64,000 nt of DNA from Pictodentalium vernedei (lineage: Eukaryota > Mollusca > Scaphopoda > Dentaliida > Dentaliidae): positions 170,209,453 to 170,273,452 of the forward strand of contig CM062290.1 of assembly GCA_031216915.1 (NCBI GenBank), in the 5' to 3' direction. Positions 32,716-43,325 of this stretch are shown here, piece by piece (positions within the stretch are counted from its first letter, which is position 1; each line of letters opens with the position of its first letter). The translations under genes were made by a program, and so were the position numbers. The notes beneath the pieces were generated by a model, which saw only the letters and a list, made by a program, of their open reading frames with translations, did not search any database and was not told where the DNA came from.

Positions 32716-32796
32716 TTATGAAGACGTCATCCACCCCCTCATCCCCTCTCACCCCTCTCCGGCAGAACAGGCTCATCCAGCCCCAAGCCTACTACT

Positions 32797-32802
32797 GTTA
32801 TA
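32797..32802. repeat. 6-bp target duplication, right (GTTATA)
   Basis: Second copy of the flanking repeat. It also forms bases 2-7 of the interrupted LTR as it resumes. Confidence 0.85.
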
Positions 32803-33030
32803 TATGTGGTTTACTGGAATGAGTTGAGAAGGCGTCCTTAATGGATTGCATTTTATTCTAAACTAGCTTGAGTGTATTGGTACAGAGATATATATATTAC
32901 ATACACAGAGTGTCAGAGTTCCTGCATGGGACACTACATGGCCTGAGCTATGATTAATGACTGTTCGGTTGTAGAAGTATGTCACCGTGTTATTCTCTGA
33001 TTATCTGATATTTAAGTCAAGTACACAACA
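32797..33030 (-). repeat. 3' LTR of the Gypsy element (resumed part)
   Basis: Together with 24866-24872 it makes a 235-bp LTR. It differs from the other LTR at four positions: T/A in GTCCTTAATG, T/G in GAGTGTCAGAG, G/A in CTACATGGCC, and C/A in TATTCTCTGA. Confidence 0.92.
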
Positions 33031-33418
33031 GTTCCTCCCCGTCTAATTAATGTGCCCCCAATATTGTTGAAATGTTCTGGGTCTCAGAGAAATGTACATA
33101 TAGTCTATGGTATCAGTTTAAACAGAAGTTTGTCATGCTGCTAAACATCTGTGGAGTTTGTGAATCAGACATCAATACCTTACTTGGATACCTTACTTAG
33201 CATAGTCACACTTATTACACATGCAATAATCCACTATGTGATTTGGAAGTGACACTGCAAACATATGTTAGCCCGTTGAATATATACATGGTTAAATTCA
33301 CTGTTGAATCACTTTGGTTGCCAGGGAATTATTATGACCCTCGCGCACGCAACCAATTAACACTCAACACTCAGGTTGCCAGGGAGTTATTATGACCCTC
33401 GCGCACGCATCCTGTTTA

Positions 33419-34687
33419 TTATAATCCCAAACGATCAGGAGGCTTGCGAACTCGTGAAGGGTATCTTCCTGAATTCTGTGATACTGCCGAAGAAGCTGTA
33501 TCCGTATGTACGTTAGAAGTCACGCCTTCATCGTGGGTAATATCTGTTGGTGTTTCCTGTATATCATTTGAAACTTCATCGAAGTCAGGCAGAATAACTC
33601 CATCTGAATCATTTGTGCTGTCATTGAGAAAATCAGCACTTCTTATTTGATCAATGTGCCGTTTCCATACAATGCCTGATGAAATTTCAATGTCATAATG
33701 CAGTGGGCCGCATCGTGTAACAATTTTGCCACAATGCCATTTCACGTTACCACGATAATCTCTGACAGCCACTTTATCTCCAACCTTGAATTCGCGAGTG
33801 CTATGTTTCTGCGATTTCAATGTTTGTTTGGTTTGTTCGTTGTACACTCGCCGCTGTATATCAGGCTTCAATAAATCCAGACCAGTACGCAGATTTCTGC
33901 CCATGAACAGTTTAGCAGGTGTTTCGTTGGTGACACTATGTGGTGTGTTGCGATAAGCAAGAAGGAAATTTGCAAGTTTTGTGTTCAAGTCCAGAGTTTC
34001 ATTTCTCATGGCACGTAAACTTTGTTTGAATGTTTGCACAAAGCGTTCTGCAAGTCCATTTGTGCTTGGATGATAAGGAGCAGTTTTTATGTGTGTTATT
34101 CCATTGCTTTTGACAAATGTTCTGAATTCATCCGACACAAATTGCGGACCATTGTCACTCACTATCTGGTCTGGAATTCCATTTCTTGCAAATAATGTTC
34201 TCAAGACTTTGATTGTGCTTGATGCTTTAGTTTGTTTCATAGCAAACTCTTCTGGCCACTTTGAATGAGCATCAACAGCTACGAAAAACATCGTATTCAA
34301 AAATGGTCTGGCGAAATCTACATGAATGCGCTTCCATGGAGTCGTAGGCCACTCCCACGGGTGTAATGGTGCCTTTGTTGGCATGTCCTTTTGCTTTTGA
34401 CAACCGCCACAATGTTTAGATAGTCGCTCAATGTCATTGTCAATTTTCGGCCACCACACATAACTTCTTGCTAGCCAATTCATTCTCACAACACCTAAAT
34501 GTCCTGAGTGAAGTAGGTCTAGTATGTGCTGTTTGCGTCTGTGGGGAATAATCACACACGTCTCCCATAGTAAACATCCTTGGCTCACTGTAATTTCGTT
34601 TCGTTTGCCATAATATTCCGGCAATTCTGTTGCATCACCGTCTGTCCACCCGCTCATAACTCTGTCGTGGACTTCTGAGAGTGTCAT
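33419..34687 (-). pseudogene. Gypsy integrase (frame-shifted from RT)
   Basis: A 422-codon open frame. An HHCC zinc site is seen (H60, H63, C93, C96). The DDE core is D124 in HVDFA, D178 in SDNG and E214 in LAERF, all present. A GPL/HYDI module near residues 320-340 resembles the GPY/F C-terminal domain of Gypsy integrases. The domain would insert the cDNA copy into host DNA. It is in a different frame from the upstream RT-RNase H part. The spacer at 34690-34870 (with NADGLSRCP of the RNase H tail) connects the two with a frameshift, so it could not be made as part of an uninterrupted polyprotein. Taken alone, the integrase region is undamaged. Confidence 0.9.
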
Positions 34688-34871
34688 ATTTTACGGTTGA
34701 CTTCCCAATGATTTCACTGCTGAGACATATGTTCTCTAGCTGGTTCAATGTATAGAGATCAGCTTCATCTACATTCTCTTTGTCAGCCCTATTAGTAGTC
34801 TGTGGACATCTGGATAATCCATCTGCATTTGTATGTTTACTTGAGCCTTTATATTCAATATTGTACTGCAG

Positions 34872-36677
34872 TCATGCTGCTGACGTTGCCGAGATGTCCT
34901 TCTGTGGATTGAATATTGCAACAAGTGGTTTATGATCAGTGATCAACGTGAAGCTTCGACCATAAAGATATATGTGGAATTTCTTTACTCCAAAAACTAT
35001 CCCTAGTGCTTCCATGTCGATTTGACTGTAGTTTCTCTCTGTTTTCGTCAATGATCTCGATGCGAACGCAATTGGGCGTTCGGATCCGTCGGTCATTATG
35101 TGAGACAAAACTGCACCTAATCCATGAGGTGAGGCATCACATGCTAGACGTATCTCCAATTTTGGATCATAATGACACAGAACTCGATCTGACGTAACCA
35201 AGCTTTTCGCTTTTTCAAATGCCTGATCGCAGTTTGCTGACCATATCCATTGCGAGCCTTTTTCTAGCAGTTTATGTAAGGGTTTGACTTCTGTTGCAAG
35301 GTTTGGTAAGAATCTATGATAGTAATTCACTAAACCCAGAAATGCACGAAGCTGTGTGACATTCTGTGGTCTTTCTGAGTTCATGACAGCCTTGATTTTG
35401 CTTTCTGATTTATGTAATCCGTGCTTATCAATTACGTGACCAAGGTATTCAATACTGTCGACGAAGAACGTACATTTGGATTGATTCAGACGTAATCCAA
35501 ATTCTGAAAGCCTCTGTAACACGTGTCGCAAATTGTTAATGTGTTCTTCGTCATTTTTGCCGGTGACCACCATGTCATCAGATACACAAACTACACCAGC
35601 CAGTCCATGTAATATTTGTTCAATTGTTCGCTGCCATATCGCAGGTGCTGATGCCACGCCAAACAAAAGTCGATTGTACTGATATAGGCCCTTGTGAGTG
35701 TTTATTGTCAGATATTGCTTAGAATCTTGATCGACACACAGTTGCAGGTAGGCTTGCTTCAGATCAATTTTTGTGAATTTTTCACCTCCAGTAAGTGAAG
35801 CGAATATATCTTCAATTCTTGGCGAAGGATATTGATCTACCAATAGCTTTGAGTTAATTGTCACTTTGAAATCACCACAGCTTCTAACATCTCCATTTTT
35901 CTTGACCACTTGGACAATAGGTGTCGCACAGTCACTAGTTGTCACGGGAGAAATTATTCCTTCAGTTTCTAGCCTTTCAAGTTCATTTTCAACTTTTGGT
36001 TTCAAAGTGTAAGGTAACGGACGTGCCTTCATAAATACTGGTGTCGCATCTGCTTTCATTTTGAGGGTAGCTTGAATGCCTTCAACACATCCAATGCTGT
36101 CCTGGAATAGATGTGAATATTCTTCCATTAATATGTCAACATCTTTGCAGTTCCCTTTTTGTTTGCTCACAGAGTGTAGATGATCGATTGACTGCCAATC
36201 GAGCTTTATCTTGCGCAACCAGTCTCGTCCAAACAATGGTGGATCATTATTTCTAATAATAAACAGTTTTTGAACTGACGTCTGTCCCTTGTATTCCACG
36301 TTCACTGTAGAAGTACCTAGTGGTTTTATTATCTCCCCAGAATAAGTTTTCAGTTTAATGTCACTTGACTGAAGTTTGTGCTGTGGAAGAACAGATCTGA
36401 AATCCCTAATGGACATAACAGAAACTGCGGCGCCCGTATCCAGTTCCATTTTCACGTTCTTTCCATCAAGTGATAAATTTATCCATATTTCTTGGGTATT
36501 CTTGGATGAAACAGTGTTAATACCGAGAGTTTCAAACTCGTAATCTGAATTGTCACTGTCCTCCTCGCATAAAACTTTGACTTTTTGTCTCTGAAAATCA
36601 GTTTTCACTGTCTTCGAACGACATGCACGCTGGATATGTCCCTTCTTTTTGCACAGGTTTCGTTTCTGAACCTGCAA
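34872..36677 (-). pseudogene. Gypsy protease-reverse transcriptase-RNase H
   Basis: A 601-codon open frame. It starts with half of a CCHC knuckle (CKKKGHIQRAC), then an aspartic protease with DTGA at residues 80-83, RT from about 215 (D305 in FTKIDLKQAY; active-site pair D367-D368), and RNase H (D514 in LACDAS, E556, D581). The RT active-site box reads VSDD where Y-x-D-D or F-x-D-D is usual, so the aromatic residue is missing. The frame ends at a TGA (about 34872) inside the RNase H tail; the remaining tail (IEYKGSSKHTNADGLSR) continues in the same frame beyond the stop. It overlaps gag by 73 bp in the -1 frame. Confidence 0.9.
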
Positions 36678-37312
36678 TTATTTGGGCTGTGTCCCGATTT
36701 TGCACACCGAGTATTTGACGTAATATGTGTTGCGTCACTGTTCTTTATCTTACTTCTGCGAAAGTTCACCTTGTGAATTTCAGTGCTATTTTGCAGTTCA
36801 CTGGCATCTTTCGTTGCTGTCTCCATGGCAACAGCAATCTGAATTGCCTTTTCAAGGGTTAAATCCGACACAGATAACAGTTTCTTTTGAATTGGTTCTG
36901 AAAGTAAACCACACACAAGTCTGTCTTTTAAAGTGTCATTTAATTGTTCCCCGAATTTACAATGCTCGGTGAGCTTGCGAAGCTCTGCCACATACTCGTT
37001 GATACTTTCAGTCTCTCGTTGAGCTCTTTTGTGAAAATGAAAGCGTTCAGCAATAACAAGAGGTGCTGGTGATAAATGATCCTTCAGGATTTTTACTATT
37101 TCATCATAGCTTTTATCCTTTAGCTTCACTGGAGCAGTCAAGTTCCGGAGAAGTGTGTAAGTCTTCCCTCCAATCAAACTCAACAAAGCTGGAACACGTT
37201 TGGCTGCATCGACTTCATTTACTGTAAAGTACTGTTCCAAACGTTCCGTATAGGATGACCAACTTTCAACAGCATCATCAAAATTATCAGTCTTCCCTAT
37301 GTAGCCTGGCAT
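36605..37312 (-). CDS. Gypsy gag (capsid-nucleocapsid)
   Basis: 235 codons. The N-terminal ~170 residues look like a retrotransposon capsid (WSSYTERLEQYFTVNEV; VAELRKLTEHCKFGEQL; DRLVCGLL). The end holds a CCHC-like knuckle (CAKSGHSPNNC) and the beginning of another. The second knuckle is completed only after moving to the pol frame at an A-run (GCAAAAAGAAGG, near 36652 on the minus strand), which suggests a -1 ribosomal shift. The ATG at 37312 lies about 50 bp inside the 5' LTR, a normal short leader. Confidence 0.85.
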   Translation of the reverse strand: MPGYIGKTDNFDDAVESWSSYTERLEQYFTVNEVDAAKRVPALLSLIGGKTYTLLRNLTAPVKLKDKSYDEIVKILKDHLSPAPLVIAERFHFHKRAQRETESINEYVAELRKLTEHCKFGEQLNDTLKDRLVCGLLSEPIQKKLLSVSDLTLEKAIQIAVAMETATKDASELQNSTEIHKVNFRRSKIKNSDATHITSNTRCAKSGHSPNNCRFRNETCAKRRDISSVHVVRRQ

Positions 37313-37365
37313 TGTCTCTGTCTTCCCGCCGACCGTGGAACGATAGCCACAAAAGCGTCGCCAAC

Positions 37366-37600
37366 TGTTATATATGTGGTTTACTGGAATGAGTTGAGAA
37401 GGCGTCCTAAATGGATTGCATTTTATTCTAAACTAGCTTGAGTGTATTGGTACAGAGATATATATATTACATACACAGAGTGGCAGAGTTCCTGCATGGG
37501 ACACTACATAGCCTGAGCTATGATTAATGACTGTTCGGTTGTAGAAGTATGTCACCGTGTTATTCTATGATTATCTGATATTTAAGTCAAGTACACAACA
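37366..37600 (-). repeat. 5' LTR of the Gypsy element
   Basis: Intact 235 bp. On the minus strand it begins TGTTGTGTACTTG and ends ATATAACA. Flanked outside by TATTT. Confidence 0.93.
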
Positions 37601-37605
37601 TATTT

Positions 37606-38097
37606 GATATAGGAACGCATGAGTATAATCAGAACTATAGTTTTTTCTCACTGTTGATTTTAAATTTCAGTAGTTTTTTTCAAGTAAAATTGGAAAAGTC
37701 ACAGTAAACAAGGGTGTCATAAACATTTTGTACAACAAATGACGGAACGGAGTCTCGAAACCACGATCTACAACATGCAAACAAACCACGCCATAACCGA
37801 TTAAGGTGCTATATAAGTTAGGAATATTTGTTTACCTTGAAATTCCTACCTCTGATATTCCATAAATTCAAATTACATATACACAAATTATACATCAAAA
37901 TTAAGGCTGTGATGTATAGAACACGAATTGACAGCAGGCACCAATGTTTCCTGGAAGTCTGCTACCGTATTCTTATCAGAACTAAAAATAATATTTCAGG
38001 AGAACAGCTCGTGTCTAAATGTGCTTCCGATATGCAAGAACAAAGCTTGAAATCAAAATTCTTCACGCAGCAACAGAGCTGTGGTGGGGGTAAATTC
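37606..38097. other. no recognised gene
   Basis: AT-rich sequence leading into the GACA microsatellite. The 149-codon frame at 37828-38277 depends on translating that microsatellite and is not accepted as a gene. Confidence 0.4.

Positions 38098-38193
<96 letters not shown>
38098..38193. repeat. (GACA)n microsatellite
   Basis: About 24 tetranucleotide units with a single two-base interruption near 38152 (CAGAGACAGA). Confidence 0.95.
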
Positions 38194-38892
38194 TTCACTG
38201 CCGATTCCAACGGTACCATTTCTTTATATCTACCAAAATGTCACTTAGAACAGTGCGGAACTCAGGTCGCACATTGACATCCCCTTCAAACGTGTGCCGC
38301 TAGTACTTAACGTCTGTCAGGTTGCGGTAGCAATTCCTTATTGTGGAATACAACACAGAGTTCGGGAAATATGTTGTATTCTAAGATGAAATCGGAGAGT
38401 GTGTAGGCAAGCTCTAGGATGTTATTTGCTGCGTCGTGGCTAATCTTATTGACGGAGTATCTGATGTTTTCTACTTGGTCCCGGTTTTTAGCATTTTGGA
38501 CTCCTTGACTGCTCGTTGGAATATGCTTCGAGACACTTTCTCTATAAACAGTGGCCAGTTCTTTGTCTATACCATCTCGTTTGCTGGAAGCTATGGTTCA
38601 TGGAAGCATTCGCCGATATCTCTGTTCCATGGTCTTGACTTTACCGTGCGGTCTGCTGGTGTAGACGGTTTCGTCGCCGAAATAACACACGAGGGCTAAA
38701 TCACCGAACAAGGGCGAGAAGATCGCTCTTCTGAATTGATCACCCCATACTCTGTTGCCGACAACTTTGGAACATATCAATAAATAGTCGCATCGAAAAT
38801 ACCTGGGGTCGTTTCGCGGAAGCTTATTACCACTTGTTAAAACTGACAGACATCGCAGATGATATCCCAATGCCTACTATCTATCATCAATG
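38194..38892. other. no recognised gene
   Basis: The + frame 38436-38699 and minus frame 38598-38870 overlap and show no motif. No repeat is delimited. Confidence 0.35.
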
Positions 38893-39509
38893 AATAAGCC
38901 TTTTTCGAAACTGCCAACTTGGCTTTTAATCTATGCAAGGTCACAGGTCGTGGGTGTAAACAAAGCGATTTCCTTGTTCGTCTTGGTGAGTTCTGTGTCA
39001 CCCAAACCCACTAGATTTGTGAAATATGAAGTTTAAATTCGTATACTAAATGTCATCATTCGCATTAACCGAAGGGGCAACCCTAGATGGCTTTAAACGA
39101 TAAGATGGGGCAGGTTTCAAGATTTTTTTTTTTACGCAGGCGAGGACTTGCTTTGACTAGCAACAAGGAAACACTCGTTGCACGGAGTTTCTCGCTCTTG
39201 GGAAATCCCCGAAAATTATCGAAACAGTGCTAACGGCCACAGAGTCATGACACAGCGTGCATTCAAGTCGATAAAAAATCAATTCGAAAAAATGAAAGTT
39301 CTTATACAATATTGCCATTGCCTTAAAAATGGTAATCTTGGATAAATATCTTTTGAATTCGCTCAAATGAACGTAATGGGGTCCGAAACACTTCAACTGC
39401 TCTCTTCTCCCGTTGCTTACAACATGTTTTCTTGAAATGTTTACACCTTACGGCCTGTGAGAGTGCATAGATTAAAAGCTAAGATGGTAGTTTCGAAAAA
39501 GGCTTATTA
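38893..39509. mobile_element. non-autonomous DNA transposon with ~45-bp inverted ends
   Basis: The left end AATAAGCCTTTTTCGAAACT, followed by GGCTTTTAATCTATGCA, is mirrored by TGCATAGATTAAAAGC and AGTTTCGAAAAAGGCTTATT on the right. The interior of about 520 bp has no transposase. No convincing target duplication was found. Confidence 0.7.
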
Positions 39510-39741
39510 GACAACGGGAAAAGAAGAATAGTTTTTGGCGAGATATTGCCCAGGGACAACTTAAAAAAAGCCCCGTGAACAGACTGCAACTCATTCGAGC
39601 AGATGCGAAAGTGGATAAACCGAAAGCTCATCCGTCTGAAGGAACTCAGTAACTCCTGTGACGATATAATTACATCTTCCCGTCCAAGGAATTATACCTT
39701 AAACAAGGTTTTCCTTTCCATGTGTCGTCAACTGTGAAAAT

Positions 39742-39939
39742 GATATTCAAGACATAAAACGGGCTGTGGTAAAAGTCAGAATATTAGTTGGAGTATATAC
39801 CATGCAGATTAACAGAGCCGTATATTACAATGCAAGTCCTAACTGTAAGATGTGCAGCAAAGAAGATGAAAATGTTGAACACCTATTAATTAGATGCACT
39901 TACCCATTAATAATAGAAGTGGAGAATCAGCTCCTTTAA
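39742..39939 (+). pseudogene. LINE fragment: C-terminal zinc-knuckle of ORF2
   Basis: A 65-codon frame without a start reads VRILVGVYTMQINRAV, then CKMCSKEDENVEHLLIRC and a stop. The C-x2-C-x8-H-x4-C tail after an RTxxxG-like helix is the usual end of CR1/Jockey-group RT proteins. No RT domain lies upstream, consistent with a 5'-truncated insertion that begins somewhere after 39520. Confidence 0.72.
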
Positions 39940-40910
39940 ACCTTCAATCTCTTATTCCCATTCCTGATTTCAACTCACTCTTTCACACTCATGTTCTTCT
40001 TACTCAACTGATGCTTGACTGTTCCTGTGACAATGTTCCTGAACTTTTAGATTCATATTCACCCTGACATAGAAAATTCAACACAGAAGCAGTCTAAGCA
40101 GATTATTTTTCATGAACTTTCATCAACATAGATCAAATTTATATTAGCTTTGATGGAGTTTCACAGCAGCTGGAGTTAATCAAAAATATAAATTTAATTA
40201 ATAATAAACAGAATCATTGTAAATAACAAATTACATTACTCCATTTAGGAGGTGCAGCGAAAAATCAACGCTGTGATTCCACAGAAGAAGTAACAAGAGA
40301 GAGAGTATCGGTTCTGTACGATATTATAAGCATCGCATTGAAAGAGTCACGAGATTTAAATATAATGTTGCAATATAACCTTGTTTGTTGAATTGTTTGT
40401 TTCTGATAATTATGTGTTCTATGTTTTTTCCTGTGAAATATCTAATAAACTAAAAGCCATGTTGTGCTAGAGTTTCACTTTTTTTTTAAATCCTCTCTCC
40501 TTATTCTCGTCAATATTCCGTCAGAACTACCCTTTGATCATCCACACACACAATACAGCCTAATTAGCACATGCTAGTCCTATTGCACACTCACCCGGAG
40601 CCGAGTCCGTCTAAAACTTTTAGTTGGTTCGGGAGCGAAAAATGACTGTAAAACTCAAAATATGTACATTTAATGGATAAAATTTTCTTATCATTTTAAC
40701 CAGTAAAATACAGCATATATAAGGAACATTCCTTATAGAACGTACAAACACGAACATAAAAGAATTTGAACCTCTCGTTTACACATTTTCTCGCCTTGGA
40801 CTATGTTTCGGTCTTCAACTCAAGTTTTAGTGGAACCCAAACCGAATCGACTCGGGCCGAAACAATGCAGGTCAATGAGATCGGGATGTATTAGCCACAT
40901 CCTTGTCCGG
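39940..40910. other. no recognised gene
   Basis: Possibly the 3' UTR of the LINE fragment at first, then anonymous AT-rich sequence with AATAAA-like motifs at about 40203 and 40443. Confidence 0.35.
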
Positions 40911-41095
40911 GTATCCATGACTATCTCGTCCCAAAGTGACCTCGACCCGAATTGGTGACTTCGATCCACTTTTGGTGATCTCGACTCAGAGTGACTCACT
41001 TCGACCCACTTTTAGTGATCCCGACCCACTATTTTTCCCGTCCAGAAGTGCGGTAATGGCCCGGGGGTGATCTCGACCCACTTTGGATATTATAA

Positions 41096-41264
41096 TCACA
41101 GGGGCACGTTACAAACGATTTTTATGTACAAAATATTATTTGTTAAAAAAATCGTAACTGACTACCTCGATCATAGTATAGTATGATGGGGGTATCCAGT
41201 TATGATTTTTTTTATTTTAAATATTATTTTGTTCTTAAAAATCGTTTGTAGCGTGTTCCTGTGA
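41096..41264. mobile_element. palindromic MITE, TCACAGG ends
   Basis: Left end TCACAGGGGCACGTTACAAA with CGATTTTTA mirrors TAAAAATCGTTTGTAGCGTG with TTCCTGTGA on the right. It lies in the loop of the foldback element. Confidence 0.68.
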
Positions 41265-41266
41265 CT

Positions 41267-41318
41267 AGATATGGTAATGTCGGGAGTGACTAGATATATA
41301 TATGGTAATGTCGGGAGT
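41267..41318. repeat. short tandem duplication
   Basis: GACTAGATATGGTAATGTCGG is repeated as GACTAGATATATATATGG with TAATGTCGGGAG, a ~27-bp unit in two copies. Confidence 0.7.
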
Positions 41319-42470
41319 TTAGACAAAATATAACACGAATTATCTTTGAAGAAAATCAAGGCTTTATTCATGTCGATACGTTCGATTTTTCATAAATATA
41401 GATGGTTGCATTTGTCTATATTGCTTTCTTTGACGCTTTTGCAGTTTCCTTTCCGATAACAATGTGGTGTTCAATGGCACTAGAAGACTTTCTGTGTGTA
41501 GAGTATTCACAAGAGTATAAAATGGTGCATTATAATTCAAAACATTATTAAACTAATTAAACCAAAAGAGTAGTCCGTGATTAGATACTCAATAGGTATT
41601 TCTTTAGACCCATTGAACTCATTGAAATGCAATTGATATGTTAGTGTCGATGTTTGTTTTAAATCATTTTTTTGAATAAACATCATGAACTATTTGACTT
41701 TTATAAAAAAAAAATGGACAGCTTCCACCCGGCGAGTATCCACAGTGGGTCGAGATTACCCCCTGGCCATTACCGCACTTCTGGACGGGAAAAATGGTGG
41801 GTCGAGATCACTAAAAGTGGGTCGAAGTCACTCTGGGTCGAGATCACCAAAAATGGTCGAAGTCACCAAATCGGGTCGAGGTCACTTTGGGACGAGATCG
41901 TCATGGTATGACTTCATTGGCATTCCCTTCTCCGATATGGCTGCGAGCGACAAGAAGCTCGTAAGATCAAAAAGTGGATTGCGCATGATATCAGTAGATG
42001 ATGACGGACACAGTCCTTTTACAATACCTGAACCTACATGGATACCAGATAAAGAGGTATAAATGAGCCATTAACATTTATGCAGTTGTTTCATTTATCA
42101 CAGAGCTACTTTCTTTCATATTTTCGTGGTAGTAAACAGAAGTTGAATAGGAAACACCCACCTGCCTCTTTGTTGTGATGTGTTCACAGCATCTAAGAAG
42201 TACCCGAAATTCTGCAGAATAGCATATTTCGAACAGTCATTTTACATGTAGAATTGAGTGATGAACTTGTAGGGTACGTGACAATCGCCCCAGGGACATT
42301 GTCGCCCCAGAAATATTTCCCGGGTCAAGTTGCCCCAGGCCATGTTTAGGCCGACTTGACCCGATTTAAATTAAGAGGTCGCCCAACAAACCTTTTAAGA
42401 AAACTTTTGAAATTTTCTCCAATGCCCCGAATACTGATAAAAAAAGTAACTAAATGCATATTATATATTA

Positions 42471-43278
42471 GTCCAGCGATCTGAACGTAGTGGCTACCCC
42501 TCTACGTTCAGATTCTTCCCATTCAATCCTATAGAAAAAGTTCCCATCAAGTTTTTATGGGAACTCAAAACTCGAAATTAGGAATGTATATCAAGCTTTC
42601 GCCCTAATTACCGGCTGCAATCGATAGTACACGTATTTCCTTACATTTGGGCAGAGTTTATTAATCCAAACTAGGTTTTATTCTTTAATTGTCGTCATTT
42701 GTGTACTCGTAAGGCGGCGACGGAGATTTCAAAATCGGCCATGTTTTTGTTTAAATATAAAACAGTAAAAACAATAACCCGGTAATGGCGCCGAAACGAA
42801 TGGACCTTTTCATCGATGCAGAATCGGAAATTTGATCGCAACTGCGCAGAATGGGTTTGATAATCTGCTCTGCGAATGCGACCGCGTTCGAGACCTCCTC
42901 TGCGCGAATGAGATCGAGATTCCGATTCTGCGCCGATGAAAAGGTCTATTCGTTTCGGCGCCATTACCGGGTTATTGTTTTTACTGTTTTATATTTAAAC
43001 AAAAACATGGCCGATTTTGAAATCTCCGTCGCCGCCTTACGAGTACACAAATGACGACAATTAAAGAATAAAACCTAGTTTGGATTAATAAACTCTGCCC
43101 AAATGTAAGGAAATACGTGTACTATCGATTGCAGCCGGTAATTAGGGCGAAAGCTTGATATACATTCCTAATTTCGAGTTTTGAGTTCCCATAAAAACTT
43201 GATGGGAACTTTTTCTATAGGATTGAATGGGAAGAATCTGAACGTAGAGGGGTAGCCACTACGTTCAGATCGCTGAAC
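42471..43278. mobile_element. 808-bp near-perfect palindrome in a TA site
   Basis: Starts GTCCAGCGATCTGAACGTAG and ends with the mirror CGTTCAGATCGCTGAAC, with TA on both sides (42469-42470, 43279-43280). Arms of about 365 bp (42471-42833 and 42912-43278) match almost base for base; the loop is ~80 bp. The two mirrored short frames inside it are a by-product of symmetry. A TA target suggests Tc1/mariner-type mobilisation. Confidence 0.85.
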
Positions 43279-43325
43279 TAATTATATATCAAAATAATGA
43301 CTAGAGTACAAGGAAGTTTAATATA

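Larger units (their letters stand above)
24873..32796. mobile_element. 7.9-kb palindromic element with Polinton-like ends
   Basis: The left arm (24873-28042) and right arm (29629-32796) are reverse complements over about 3.17 kb with scattered substitutions and small indels; the loop is 28043-29628. The first bases are AGTAGTAGGCTTGGGG and the last are their complement. Both sides carry the 6-bp repeat GTTATA. Terminal AG and 6-bp duplications are the Polinton/Maverick format, but Polinton inverted repeats are usually only hundreds of bases, and no polymerase, integrase, packaging ATPase or capsid gene is present. It is probably a non-autonomous, inverted-duplicated derivative. A different superfamily with 6-bp duplications is the alternative. 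Confidence 0.8.
24866..37600 (-). mobile_element. Gypsy-type LTR retrotransposon, split by a palindromic element
   Basis: Two 235-bp LTRs begin TGTT and end AACA. The outer left LTR is cut after its first seven bases (24866-24872) and resumes at 32803. The flanking bases TATTC (24861-24865) and TATTT (37601-37605) fit a 5-bp target duplication with one change. The polyprimidine stretch GTTCCTCCCCGTC at 33031 is, on the minus strand, a polypurine tract next to the 3' LTR. The sequence inside the 5' LTR reads TTGGCGACGC on the minus strand, a plausible primer-binding site. Gag, protease-RT-RNase H and integrase follow in Gypsy order. The LTRs differ at four sites, so insertion was recent, yet pol has an in-frame stop and a frameshift. 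Confidence 0.9.
40911..41910. repeat. foldback element with GGGTCGAGATCAC tandem motifs in both arms
   Basis: The left arm (about 40911-41088) and right arm (about 41737-41910) are inverted copies. Each is built of 5-6 imperfect repeats of GGGTCGAGATCACTAAAAGT or its complement, plus the shared GCGGTAATGGCC / GGCCATTACCGC. The arms enclose about 650 bp that includes another palindrome (41096-41264). Confidence 0.78.

Noticed and set aside
32796-32796. left edge of the LTR retrotransposon at 32796
   Set aside because: This base fits both the palindrome's terminal T and the LTR's first T. The GTTATA duplication and the TATTC/TATTT match show the real LTR edge is at 24866.
38098-38193. CRISPR-like regular repeat
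   Set aside because: A simple tetranucleotide microsatellite without spacers, in a eukaryotic context.
37828-38277. 149-codon + strand frame
   Set aside because: A third of it is translation of the GACA microsatellite (TDRQTDRQ); the rest has no motif.
42695-43054. two similar short proteins on opposite strands
   Set aside because: They are mirror translations of the two arms of the 42471-43278 palindrome.
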